15,142 bases of DNA from an archaeon (GCA_024409145.1 JAKSUF010000007.1:1-15142); one strand, 5' to 3'. Positions 1-7,368 are shown, counted from the first letter of the stretch. The notes: generated from the letters alone by a model not told the origin. Numbers and translations are program-made.

Positions 1-1
1 T

Positions 2-23
2 AAATTATTGTTTTTAATAATTT
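2..23. repeat. AT-rich stem-loop at window edge
   Basis: AAATTATT (2-9) and AATAATTT (16-23) are perfect inverted arms around a six-base GTTTTT loop. It lies 63 bases before pyrD and could be the tail or terminator of a gene to the left of the window, or chance pairing in AT-rich DNA. The rest of 1-86 holds only the pyrD leader; no clear TATA box was chosen. Confidence 0.35.
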
Positions 24-86
24 GAAATTAATTTATTAAGTTAGTTAATTTTTATTATTCAGTAATATGTAAGTAGGAGATTAAAA

Positions 87-1001
87 ATGCTAAAAACTAA
101 ATTATGTGGTATTGACTTAGAAAATCCTTTAATGCTTGCTGCGGGGATTCTTGGGTCTCATGCATCTTCTTTAAATTGGGTTTTAGATTCTGGTGCTGGT
201 GCAGTAGTTTGTAAATCTTTTTCTAAAGATGCTAATGAAGGTTATAATAATCCTACAACTGTTGAGGTTGAAGGTGGAATTATAAATGCTGTGGGACTTT
301 CAAGTCCTGGTGTTGATGTTTTTAAAGAAGAATTAGAACTTGTTGATCGTAAAAAAGGTGTTTCAATAGCTTCAATTTATGGAGCTACTGCTGATGATTT
401 TTCTTATGTTTCATCTGAGATTGTAGATTTAGTTGATATGATTGAACTTAATGTTTCATGTCCTCATGCAATGAGTGGTTGTGGTTCAGCTATTGGTCAA
501 GACCCTCTTCTCACTAAGAAAATTGTTCAATCTGTTAAAGAGGAAGTTGATATTCCAGTTTTAGCTAAATTAACTCCTAATGTTACAGATATTAAAGAAA
601 TAGCTATTGCTGCTCAAGAAGGTGGTGCAGATGGTATTACTTTAATTAATTCTCTTGGTCCGGGGATGAAAATTGACATTGCTACTGGAAATCCTATTTT
701 GTCTAATAAATTTGGAGGTATGAGTGGACCTGCAGTTAAACCAATTGCTATTCGTTGTGTTTATGATGTTTATAGTGTAACTGATATTCCTATTATTGGT
801 GTTGGTGGAATTCGTAATTATGCTGATGTTGTTGAATTTTTATATGCTGGAGCAAGTGCAGTTCAAATTGGAACTTCAATTATTTATGAAGGTCCAGAAA
901 TATTTAATGATATTAATAGAAAATTAGCTGAGTTTATCGAAGATAGTCAGTTTAATAATGTTGAAGAAATGGTTGGTTTTGCTCATAAAGGAGAATTATA
1001 G
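87..1001 (+). CDS. pyrD: dihydroorotate dehydrogenase, class 1B catalytic subunit (PyrD)
   Basis: FMN-dependent oxidation of dihydroorotate to orotate, fourth step of pyrimidine synthesis, cytosolic. The 304-residue length fits the class 1 (cytosolic) family. Visible family marks are the N-terminal substrate/FMN segment around residues 40-75 (CKSFSK, NAVGLSSPG), the LNVSCP loop (residues 121-126) whose Cys125 is the expected catalytic base, Lys161 in LAKLTP, SGPAVKP (213-219) and the phosphate-binding GVGGI (238-242). A following pyrK marks it as class 1B, which passes electrons to NAD rather than fumarate. The start is supported by AGGAG eight bases upstream of the ATG. The stop codon TAG is itself part of the next gene's Shine-Dalgarno (TAGGAG), so pyrD and pyrK are translationally close. 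Family knowledge gives the function; the sequence matches it well. Confidence 0.95.
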   Translation: MLKTKLCGIDLENPLMLAAGILGSHASSLNWVLDSGAGAVVCKSFSKDANEGYNNPTTVEVEGGIINAVGLSSPGVDVFKEELELVDRKKGVSIASIYGATADDFSYVSSEIVDLVDMIELNVSCPHAMSGCGSAIGQDPLLTKKIVQSVKEEVDIPVLAKLTPNVTDIKEIAIAAQEGGADGITLINSLGPGMKIDIATGNPILSNKFGGMSGPAVKPIAIRCVYDVYSVTDIPIIGVGGIRNYADVVEFLYAGASAVQIGTSIIYEGPEIFNDINRKLAEFIEDSQFNNVEEMVGFAHKGEL

Positions 1002-1013
1002 GAGTTATATGAT

Positions 1014-1823
1014 ATGAATGCCCCTAAAGTTTTAGAAATTAAAAGAATAATTAAAGAAACTCCCACTATTAAAACTTTTATCTTTGATTGGCCTATGATT
1101 GGTGAAAATATTCCATCTCCAGGTCAATTCCTTATGGTTTGGAATTTTAAGGATGAGAAACCTATGTCTATCTCTTATATTAATGTGTCCAATGGTGAAA
1201 TTGGAATTACTGTTAAAAATGTAGGTGATTTTACTAAAGATTTACATGATTTAGAAGTTGGAGATAAATTAGGTCTTAGAGGTCCTTATGGATCTTGTTT
1301 TGACACTGATTTGGATGGTATGAAAGTTTTAGCTATTGGTGGAGGAGTTGGAATGGCTCCTATTGCTTCATTTGTTGAAGAAGCTCTTAAACATAATGCT
1401 GATGTTGATGTTGTATGTGCTGCTACAACTAAAGATGAATTATTATTCCATAAACGTTTGAAAAATCGTGGTGCTACTGTTTATACTTGTACTGATGATG
1501 GGTCTTGTGGTTTCAAAGGTTTTGCGACTCATAGATCTATGGAACTCATTGCAAAAAGTGATTATGAATGGGCTGTTGTTTGTGGTCCTGAGGTAATGAT
1601 GGTTCCTTTATATGGGTTTATTGAAAATAATAATATTTCTGGAGAATATTCTTTAGAACGTTATATGAAATGTGCTATGGGTATTTGTGGTCAATGTTGT
1701 GTAGATAATACTGGATGGAGAATATGTGTTGAAGGTCCAGTTTTCTCATCTGATAAATTAGCTCAAATTGATGAGTTTGGAGTTTATCATAGAGATGCTG
1801 CTGGTTTGAAACATTTTTATTAG
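1014..1823 (+). CDS. pyrK: dihydroorotate dehydrogenase electron-transfer subunit (PyrK)
   Basis: Iron-sulfur flavoprotein that partners PyrD and moves electrons from FMN through [2Fe-2S] and FAD to NAD+. The N-terminal part (about 1-100) is a ferredoxin-reductase-like FAD barrel containing the MSISY stretch (51-55). The nucleotide-binding part has GGGVGMAPI (109-117). The C-terminal cluster motif has cysteines 220, 225, 228 and 238 (pattern C-x4-C-x2-C-x9-C), with an additional Cys229. The 269-residue length is normal. The gene starts 12 bases after pyrD; GGAG lies nine bases before the ATG, while a nearer ATG at 1009 is out of frame and stops at once. The last codons (LKHF) lie inside a 16-bp direct repeat whose second copy is downstream. 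Confidence 0.94.
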   Translation: MNAPKVLEIKRIIKETPTIKTFIFDWPMIGENIPSPGQFLMVWNFKDEKPMSISYINVSNGEIGITVKNVGDFTKDLHDLEVGDKLGLRGPYGSCFDTDLDGMKVLAIGGGVGMAPIASFVEEALKHNADVDVVCAATTKDELLFHKRLKNRGATVYTCTDDGSCGFKGFATHRSMELIAKSDYEWAVVCGPEVMMVPLYGFIENNNISGEYSLERYMKCAMGICGQCCVDNTGWRICVEGPVFSSDKLAQIDEFGVYHRDAAGLKHFY

Positions 1824-1865
1824 TGTTTTGGTGTTTGTGGTAGTGTTGTGTTTGAAACATTTTTA
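1804..1865 (+). repeat. 16-bp direct repeat duplicating the end of pyrK
   Basis: GTTTGAAACATTTTTA occurs at 1804-1819, inside the final pyrK codons, and again at 1850-1865 in the gap. The copies are 46 bases apart, so the second is out of frame with pyrK, yet it would also encode L-K-H-F followed by a stop. The 30 bases between them (1820-1849) are almost purely G and T on the plus strand. This may be a small duplication of the old 3' end, or a paired binding site. Confidence 0.85.
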
Positions 1866-1866
1866 G

Positions 1867-1878
1867 TTTTTATATAAA
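1867..1878 (+). promoter_or_regulatory. TATA-like element for polB1
   Basis: TTTTTATATAAA closely resembles the archaeal box A (TTTATATA). Initiation about 25 bases downstream would fall near 1895-1900, just before the polB1 start at 1907, giving a very short leader. It implies polB1 can be transcribed apart from pyrDK. It is inferred from pattern only. Confidence 0.45.
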
Positions 1879-1906
1879 TTTTAATTAGCTAAATCGAGGT
1901 ATGGGT

Positions 1907-3853
1907 ATGGTCAAAAAGAATTTTATATTACTTGATATTGATTATGTTACTTATGATGAAAAACCAGTTATACGTTTATTAGGTAAAGAAAAAGATACTA
2001 AAAAGAACATTATAGCTTTAGATGATTCTTTTGTCCCTTATCTATATATTATACCTCGGGGTAATGTTGATGATTGTGTTTCTGATTTAAAAGAGTTTGA
2101 AAATGATGAAGAAGTGAAAATAAATCGCACTGAAATTATAAATCTAAAAGATTTTCAAGTTCCAAAAGATATTATTAAAATTTATTTCAAACATCCTCAA
2201 CAAGTTCCTAAATCTAGAGATATAATTCGTGATTTAGATTCTGTTTTTGAGATTAGGGAACATGATATTCCATTTTACAGGAGATATTTAATTGATAAAG
2301 ATTTGACTCCTATGGCAGAAATTGAAGTTGTCGGTAAGGAAATTGATGAATTTGATAATATTAAAAGTTCAGAAGATTTAACTCTTATTAAATTATCAAA
2401 ACCTCCTAAAACAGTAAGTACGGATGTTTCTGATTTTAGAATGATGAGTTTTGACTTAGAAGTAAGAAATCCTTATGGGATGCCAAATCCTGAAGAAGAT
2501 GAAATTATTATGATTGGAATTGATAGTAATATTGGTATTCGTAAGGTTATATCTACTAAAGGTAATGAATTTAATAATGATGAAGAAATGTGTTTCATTG
2601 AAACTGTTGATTCTGAAAAAGAAATGATTGAATCTTTTGTTAAAACTGTTAAAGATGCAAATCTTGATATTATTGTTGGTTATAACTCTGATAATTTTGA
2701 TTTTCCTTATATTAAGGATAGAGCTAAACTTTTAGGAATTGATTTAGATTTGGGTATGGATGGTTCTAATCTTAAATTTTTAAGACGGGGTTATACTAAT
2801 GCAGCTACAATCAAAGGACTTTTACATATTGATTTATATCTAGTTATGAGAAGATATATGTCTTTAGATAGGTATACATTAGAAAGAGTTTACTTTGAAT
2901 TATTCGGTGAAGAAAAAATTGATGTACCTGGAGAACTTATTTATCAATTTTGGGATAATGGTGGAGAAGAACTTAAGAACTTATTTAAGTATTCTTTAGA
3001 TGATGTTGTATCTACTTTAAAAATTGCTGAGCAAACATTGCCTCTTAATTTAGAGCTTACTCGTATTGTGGGTCAACCTTTCTTTGATGTGACTCGTATG
3101 GCTACGGGTCAACAAGCCGAATGGTATCTTGTTAGAAAGGCATATGAAATTGGAGAATTAGTACCAAATAAACCTAATATTCCTCAAAAAGTTATGAATG
3201 AAAGAGGAAGTAATTCTGGAGGTTTTGTTAAAGAACCTGAGAAGGGGCTTCATGAAAATCTTGTTCAATTCGATTTTAGGAGCCTATATCCAAGTTTAAT
3301 TATTTCAAAAAATATCTCTCCAGATGTTATTTATAATGATAAATTAGAAAAGAATTATTCTTTTTCTGATGAGTTTATGTTAGATGATATTAATCAAATG
3401 AATATTGAAGATAGTATTGAAAATACTTCTATTAACAAAATTAATAATGAAAAGGATAATTCTGATGTTAAAGATTATTATGTATGTCCTGAGCATTATC
3501 ATAAATTTAAAAAAGAACCTCAAGGTTTTATTCCTTCAGTTATGGGTAATATTCTTGCAGAAAGAGTTAAGATTAAAACTATGATGAAAACTTCTAATGA
3601 TCCGATTATTAAAAAAAGTTTAGATGTACAACAACAAGCTTTAAAACGATTAGCTAATACTATGTATGGGGTTTATGGGTTTTCAAGGTTCCGTTGGTAT
3701 TCTTTTGAATGTGCACAGGCTATTACTGCTTGGGGTAGACAACATATTAAGAAAGCTATGAAGGAAGCTGAAAATTATGGTTTTTATGCAATTTATGCAG
3801 ATACTGATGGTTTTTATGCTAAATATGATAAAAATAAGAGAAAAAATAATTAA
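1907..3853 (+). CDS. polB1: split family-B DNA polymerase, large subunit (PolB1)
   Basis: Template-directed DNA polymerase with 3'-5' proofreading; known to need a separate small subunit (PolB2) in Methanobacteriales. Seen in this 648-residue protein: exo I FDLE (182-185), exo II with N260 and FD (264-265), exo III Tyr362/Asp366, motif A Asp456 with SLYPS (459-463), motif B Lys580-Asn584-YG (587-588) and motif C YADTDG (630-635). The protein stops 13 residues after the second Asp of motif C, with a lysine/asparagine-rich tail, so the palm end and thumb are missing and must come from polB2 elsewhere. A roughly 30-residue Asn/Asp/Glu-rich insert sits between motifs A and B (about 493-525). GAGGT at 1896-1900 is adjacent to the ATG at 1901 but six bases before the ATG at 1907, which is why 1907 is preferred. 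The next gene follows in 18 bases. Confidence 0.93.
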   Translation: MVKKNFILLDIDYVTYDEKPVIRLLGKEKDTKKNIIALDDSFVPYLYIIPRGNVDDCVSDLKEFENDEEVKINRTEIINLKDFQVPKDIIKIYFKHPQQVPKSRDIIRDLDSVFEIREHDIPFYRRYLIDKDLTPMAEIEVVGKEIDEFDNIKSSEDLTLIKLSKPPKTVSTDVSDFRMMSFDLEVRNPYGMPNPEEDEIIMIGIDSNIGIRKVISTKGNEFNNDEEMCFIETVDSEKEMIESFVKTVKDANLDIIVGYNSDNFDFPYIKDRAKLLGIDLDLGMDGSNLKFLRRGYTNAATIKGLLHIDLYLVMRRYMSLDRYTLERVYFELFGEEKIDVPGELIYQFWDNGGEELKNLFKYSLDDVVSTLKIAEQTLPLNLELTRIVGQPFFDVTRMATGQQAEWYLVRKAYEIGELVPNKPNIPQKVMNERGSNSGGFVKEPEKGLHENLVQFDFRSLYPSLIISKNISPDVIYNDKLEKNYSFSDEFMLDDINQMNIEDSIENTSINKINNEKDNSDVKDYYVCPEHYHKFKKEPQGFIPSVMGNILAERVKIKTMMKTSNDPIIKKSLDVQQQALKRLANTMYGVYGFSRFRWYSFECAQAITAWGRQHIKKAMKEAENYGFYAIYADTDGFYAKYDKNKRKNN

Positions 3854-3871
3854 TTATGTGGGTTGTTAAAT

Positions 3872-4255
3872 ATGGTTAAACAAATTGCTTTAGCATCTTG
3901 TAGTGGGATGAGTCCGAATGGTTTAATAGCTAGAGTTGCGGTTTCTGATTTGGCTATTGATGATATTGAACTTTTATCTATTTGTATGGGTTCTGTTTCA
4001 GCTAATGATGAACGTTTTAAATCAATAGCTAATGAATTTCCAGTTTTTGCTGTTAATGGTTGTGAAGGAAACTGTGTGGCTAAAATTTTGAATGAAAAAG
4101 GAATTGATGTTATTGGTGAGATTAATGTAGGTGATACTTTAGAACCTACGAATCATAGAGCTAATGATGTTGCTAGGTTAGATGAGGAAGGAGAGATCTG
4201 TGTTTCTATTCTTAAAGAATCTATTAAAGAAAAATTAGATGAACTCAGAAAATAA
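3872..4255 (+). CDS. putative zinc-binding protein, DGC-domain family
   Basis: A 127-residue soluble protein with the layout of the DGC family (putative zinc-binding proteins): SCSG near the N-terminus (Cys10), an Ala/Leu-rich helix region, ICMG (Cys38), then NGCEGNC (Cys64, Cys68) in place of the usual DGC-x3-C, and a variable end with Cys110. Cys10, 38, 64 and 68 are the likely metal ligands. The biochemical role of the family is not known to me; a zinc or metal-sensing or carrier role would be inference. The ATG at 3872 is chosen over an in-frame TTG at 3863 because GTGGGT lies just upstream. It sits 18 bases after polB1 and ends 10 bases before the next gene, so it appears cotranscribed with the polymerase. 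Confidence 0.72.
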   Translation: MVKQIALASCSGMSPNGLIARVAVSDLAIDDIELLSICMGSVSANDERFKSIANEFPVFAVNGCEGNCVAKILNEKGIDVIGEINVGDTLEPTNHRANDVARLDEEGEICVSILKESIKEKLDELRK

Positions 4256-4265
4256 TGGTGTTTTT

Positions 4266-4676
4266 ATGGCAAATCCGAATAAAGTTTATGAAACTAAAAA
4301 AGTTTATAATAAAGATCTTTGGGAAAATTGGGTCATGGATTCTCAAGAATATTTCGATGATATTATTGCTCCATGTAAATTAGCAATTTTCATTGGAAAA
4401 AATGATAAACGTTGTTTAATTATTGAAAAAATAGCTGATTCTTTATTCCCTAAATTTGTTGTTGATGGTTCATTCAGTATGTATGATTTTGATCTCTTTT
4501 TTACTGTTGCTGAAGGAGATGCTTTAAAAATTTTGGAAGATAAGTCTAAATTTGTTGATTTAGTTAAATCTGGGAATTTAGGTATTTTATGTACTGTTGA
4601 TGATGTAGCTATGGAAGAAAAAGGTTTAGATAAATTCTTATCTAGGGTTGGTTTTGCACCTTCTTGTAGTATGTAA
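4266..4676 (+). CDS. small conserved-looking protein of unknown function
   Basis: I do not recognise this 136-residue protein. It begins with a charged helix-like segment, then has a hydrophobic strand (about 38-44, LAIFIGK), a mixed core with FVVDGSF and DLFFTVAEGD, and a C-terminal RVGFAPSCSM. There is no signal peptide or transmembrane span. Cysteines occur near 37, 50, 109 and 134, so a metal or redox role is possible but unsupported. The start at 4266 is favoured by GGTG at 4257-4260, five bases upstream; an in-frame ATG at 4239 would overlap the previous gene by 17 bases. It is the last gene of the polB1 unit and its stop is followed at once by a T-rich tract. Confidence 0.7.
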   Translation: MANPNKVYETKKVYNKDLWENWVMDSQEYFDDIIAPCKLAIFIGKNDKRCLIIEKIADSLFPKFVVDGSFSMYDFDLFFTVAEGDALKILEDKSKFVDLVKSGNLGILCTVDDVAMEEKGLDKFLSRVGFAPSCSM

Positions 4677-4800
4677 TTTATTACTTTTCTTTTTATTTTT
4701 TTATTTTTTTATAAATTTATTTTTTATATTTAATTTCTATTTTTTTATTTTTCTTATTTTTAATCCGGATTTTCAGTTTATTTTTTCTGATTTTATTCTT
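4673..4800 (+). terminator. T-rich transcript end of the polB1 unit
   Basis: A short inverted repeat GTAAT/ATTAC (4673-4684) covers the stop codon, then the plus strand becomes extremely T-rich with several runs of five to seven T up to about 4800. Archaeal RNA polymerase stops at such tracts, and FttA/aCPSF1 cuts at U-rich 3' ends, so this is the likely end of the plus-strand unit. Confidence 0.65.
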
Positions 4801-5094
4801 ATTTTTATTCTATGAGTATATATTGTGCATAATATATGTACATTTACATACTTTTATTCTAGTTTTTCCAATAGAACTTTATTTAAATTAATTATTTGAA
4901 TTATTATTATATTATTTATTTCTGTAATTATTATTTTAATTTATCATTATTTTAATTTAAATGAGAATATTCTTAAAGGGTAATTTTATTAATCTTATTA
5001 TTTAATAATTATTGAAAAAATAGATGTCTAACAAAAAAAAGCAATTAAATAATTTAAAAGTTTAGAAATAAAAATTATTAAGAAAAATAGTAAA
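4801..5094. other. convergent intergenic region with palindromes, no gene seen
   Basis: No coding sequence with a ribosome-binding site was found. The region holds a 20-bp palindrome with a single mismatched pair at 4818-4837 (arms ATATATTGTG/CATAATATAT), an overlapping TATGTA-catt-TACATA hairpin at 4835-4850, and a perfect AGAATATTCT palindrome at 4964-4973. Nothing else was identified. Confidence 0.5.
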
Positions 5095-5129
5095 TAATAA
5101 AAAAATAGATGAATAAATTTATTCATCTA
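5092..5129 (-). terminator. hairpin-plus-T7 terminator across the comC/mdh stop codon
   Basis: A perfect 24-bp palindrome (arms TAGATGAATAAA 5106-5117 and TTTATTCATCTA 5118-5129) contains the stop codon (5119-5121) and the last Leu-Asp-Glu codons. In RNA it can form a 10-bp stem with an AAUU loop. On the minus strand it is followed directly by seven T (5105-5099) and ATTATTTA, so it looks like a bacterial intrinsic terminator. Confidence 0.75.
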
Positions 5130-6144
5130 AATAGCTATCTAAATCAATGTTTAAATCATCACAGATTTCTTTTAATGTATCATAGAGTTTTTCATCTATT
5201 GAAATACCATTTTCTTCAGCTTCTGCGATTCTTTTAACTTCAAGGTCTCCAGGGATAAAACTACCTGCATCTCTGATTTCTTGTACGAATTCTTCGACTT
5301 CTGCTTTGAAAGTATCCATATCTACAAATTTAGATGGATCAATTGCTATGAATAAATCTCCTTTAGTACAAGCTTCTGTATATCCTCCAGAAGTACCAGT
5401 AACTGCAGTACCAAATGCTGCGTTTACTAGAGGTCCACACATGATTTCAATCATAAGACTTAAAGCATATCCTTTAATTCCTCCAAATGGTAAGATAGAT
5501 CCTTCTAAAGCTGCATCTGGGTCAGTAGTTGGGTTTCCATCTTTATCTATTGCAGTATTAGGTGGGATTTCAACACCTTTTCTTTTACATTCTAATAATT
5601 TTCCTCTTGCAGCAACAGAAGTTGCCATATCTACTGCAATATAAGTTTCAGAAGGGATTCCTATAGCTATTGGATTAGTTCCTAAAATAGCTTTACTTCC
5701 ACCAATTGGTGCTACTCCAGGTTCAGTGTTACAAGTAACGATTCCAATTACATCATTTCTAATAGCTAAATCAGAATAATATCCAGTTACTCCAAAGTGG
5801 TTTGCATTAAAAGTACCTACTGCTCCAATACCCATTTTTTTAGCTTTTTCAATAGCTAACATCATACCCTGTTGTGCAATGTATTGTCCAAAAAGACTTT
5901 TTCCATCAATTAAAGCAATAGAATCGGTTTCATTAACAATTTCGTAATCTCCTTCAGTTGAGATATATCCATTGTTAATTCCTCTTATATATTGTGGGAA
6001 TCTTCCAAGTCCGTGGGAAGTAAATCCTTTTAAATCAGAATCAATTGTAGCTTCAGTTACAATTTCTGCTTGTTTTTCTTGAACTCCAATATTTACTAAT
6101 ATTTCTTTTACAAGCTTTCTTTCATTTTCAACACTAATCTTCAT
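5119..6144 (-). CDS. comC: malate / L-sulfolactate dehydrogenase family protein (Ldh2/ComC type)
   Basis: NAD(P)-dependent 2-hydroxyacid dehydrogenase of the Ldh2/MdhII/ComC family, unrelated to Rossmann malate dehydrogenases. In methanogens, members interconvert sulfolactate and sulfopyruvate (coenzyme M pathway) or malate and oxaloacetate; sequence alone does not decide which. The 341-residue length is typical. Motifs seen: SHGLGRFP (43-50, His44 and Arg48), NANHFG (113-118, His116 the likely catalytic base), GTNPIAIGIP (155-164), VDMATS (171-176) and PFGGIKGYALSL (219-230). The start is well set by GGAGGG about six bases upstream of the ATG. A 112-base gap separates it from purM, with its own possible TATA box, so it may be transcribed alone or by read-through. 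Its stop codon lies within a strong hairpin. Confidence 0.88.
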   Translation of the reverse strand: MKISVENERKLVKEILVNIGVQEKQAEIVTEATIDSDLKGFTSHGLGRFPQYIRGINNGYISTEGDYEIVNETDSIALIDGKSLFGQYIAQQGMMLAIEKAKKMGIGAVGTFNANHFGVTGYYSDLAIRNDVIGIVTCNTEPGVAPIGGSKAILGTNPIAIGIPSETYIAVDMATSVAARGKLLECKRKGVEIPPNTAIDKDGNPTTDPDAALEGSILPFGGIKGYALSLMIEIMCGPLVNAAFGTAVTGTSGGYTEACTKGDLFIAIDPSKFVDMDTFKAEVEEFVQEIRDAGSFIPGDLEVKRIAEAEENGISIDEKLYDTLKEICDDLNIDLDSYLDE

Positions 6145-6204
6145 TTTTTCCCTCCATTGTTGGTTAATTATAAGCTTATCAAATTAATTTATGAATGATT
6201 TATT

Positions 6205-6213
6205 AAAATATAA
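6205..6213 (-). promoter_or_regulatory. possible TATA element for comC/mdh
   Basis: The minus strand reads TTATATTTT, an AT box that would place initiation near 6180 and give a leader of about 36 bases ending in the GGAGGG ribosome site. A perfect ATAAGCTTAT palindrome (6170-6179) sits next to the predicted start of the RNA. Position and composition are the only support. Confidence 0.3.
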
Positions 6214-6256
6214 TTTGTTGATTTAATTAAATTTGATATTTTATGTATTTACTAAA

Positions 6257-7276
6257 TTAATATTTTATTTCAGTTCCTTCAAAGGTTTTTACAGTAATTC
6301 CTTCTTCACTAGTTACAGTTCCTACTTTGTATGCTTTTATTGATTTATTTAATTCTTCAAGGACTGCATCTGCTTCTTCAGGAGATACAATAACTGTAAA
6401 TCCAATACCCATATTAAATACTTTGTACATTTCTTCTACAGGAACACCTTGTTCATATATGAGTTTAAAAATATCTTGTGGTTCTGGATAGTTGGTAATA
6501 TCGAATCCAATGCCTTTTTTAAGTCTGGATAAGTTGTTAACTCCTCCTCCAGTCATATGTGCAAGACCTTTTATGTTAAATTCTTTTTTAAGTAAATCAA
6601 CTATTGTTTTAACATAAAGTTGGGTTGGTTTTAATAACTCTTCTCCAATAGTTATATCTCCATTAGGCATTTTATCTGTAACTTTAAAACCACCTTTTTC
6701 AAAAATAGCTCTTCTTGCTAAAGATAAACCATTACTGTGGATTCCACTACTTTCAAGACCAATTAACACATCTCCTTCTTTGATGTCTGCTCCAGTAATA
6801 ATTTTGTCTTTATCTACAAAACCAATACCAGTTCCAGCTAAATCAAAGTCTTTAACAATTCCTGGTAATGATGCAGTTTCTCCACCTATTATTGCAATTC
6901 TAGATTCTTCTGCACCTTTTACTAATCCATCCGCAATTTCTTCAGCTACTTCTGGGTCTGGTTCTTCAACAGCTAAATAATCAACTAATGCTATAGGTTC
7001 TGCACCAACACATAAAATATCATTTACTACCATAGCAATCATATCAATTCCCACAGTATCATATTTTTCCATCATTTTAGCTACTAAAATTTTACTTCCA
7101 ACACCATCGGTACTCATTGCAATAGCTTTGTCTCCAAGTTCTACTAATGCTGCGAAATGTCCACTATCTGTGATAATGTTTCTGTAGTCTAATGTTGGTT
7201 TAAGTTTTGAAGCAAGTTTTGCAACAGTAACTGCTTCGAGGTCAATGTCTACACCGGATTCTGAATAAGTAACCAT
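6257..7276 (-). CDS. purM: phosphoribosylformylglycinamidine cyclo-ligase (AIR synthetase, PurM)
   Basis: ATP-dependent ring closure of FGAM to aminoimidazole ribotide, fifth step of de novo purine synthesis; cytosolic homodimer. The 339-residue length is normal. Family marks: N-terminal SYSESGVDID-type segment (here 4-12), STDGVGSK (55-62), the GAEPIALVDYLAVE stretch (91-104), GGETASLPG (131-139), SSGIHSNGLSLAR (176-188) and HMTGGG (240-245). AGGTGA lies just upstream of the ATG and is an almost full anti-16S match, fixing the start. It lies between fttA and the comC/mdh-family gene on the same strand with gaps of 176 and 112 bases, so joint transcription is possible but not shown. Confidence 0.96.
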   Translation of the reverse strand: MVTYSESGVDIDLEAVTVAKLASKLKPTLDYRNIITDSGHFAALVELGDKAIAMSTDGVGSKILVAKMMEKYDTVGIDMIAMVVNDILCVGAEPIALVDYLAVEEPDPEVAEEIADGLVKGAEESRIAIIGGETASLPGIVKDFDLAGTGIGFVDKDKIITGADIKEGDVLIGLESSGIHSNGLSLARRAIFEKGGFKVTDKMPNGDITIGEELLKPTQLYVKTIVDLLKKEFNIKGLAHMTGGGVNNLSRLKKGIGFDITNYPEPQDIFKLIYEQGVPVEEMYKVFNMGIGFTVIVSPEEADAVLEELNKSIKAYKVGTVTSEEGITVKTFEGTEIKY

Positions 7277-7350
7277 AAATTCACCTGTAATATTTATTTT
7301 GTTTGAATTTTATTGAACATTTAATTAAATATTATTATATTTGTATTTGC

Positions 7351-7368
7351 TATTATATATAATATAAT
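7351..7368 (-). promoter_or_regulatory. possible TATA element for purM
   Basis: The minus strand reads TTATATTATATATAATA, the only clustered TATA-like stretch in the 176-base gap. Initiation about 25 bases on would leave a leader of roughly 50 bases with the AGGTGA site. Next to the fttA stop, TACAATAATA is present twice on the minus strand (7451-7460 and 7432-7441). The strand transcribed past fttA is A-rich there, so no clear fttA terminator is seen. Confidence 0.35.

Noticed and set aside
1675..1860. Minus-strand frame across the pyrK end
   Set aside because: His/Gln/Tyr-rich translation typical of an antisense shadow, with no ribosome site; pyrK on the plus strand has full family motifs.
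3790..3853. N-terminal half of a split intein at the PolB1 end
   Set aside because: The tail after YADTDG is only about 13 residues, Lys/Asn-rich, and lacks the Cys/Ser-led intein block A and any further intein motif.
3840..4260. polB frameshift or pseudogene: C-terminal polymerase part encoded just downstream in another frame
   Set aside because: The DNA after the stop encodes a complete DGC-type protein with its own ribosome site, and no thumb-like polymerase sequence is seen in other frames. The gene split is the normal state in this order.
4801..5094. Small protein genes in the convergent gap
   Set aside because: Only short frames rich in Ile/Lys/Asn/Phe without Shine-Dalgarno sites; composition is that of spacer DNA.
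6170..6237. ATCAAATT/AATTTGAT inverted repeat and other short AT palindromes near the comC/mdh promoter
   Set aside because: Arms of eight AT-rich bases over a 44-base loop are expected by chance at this composition.
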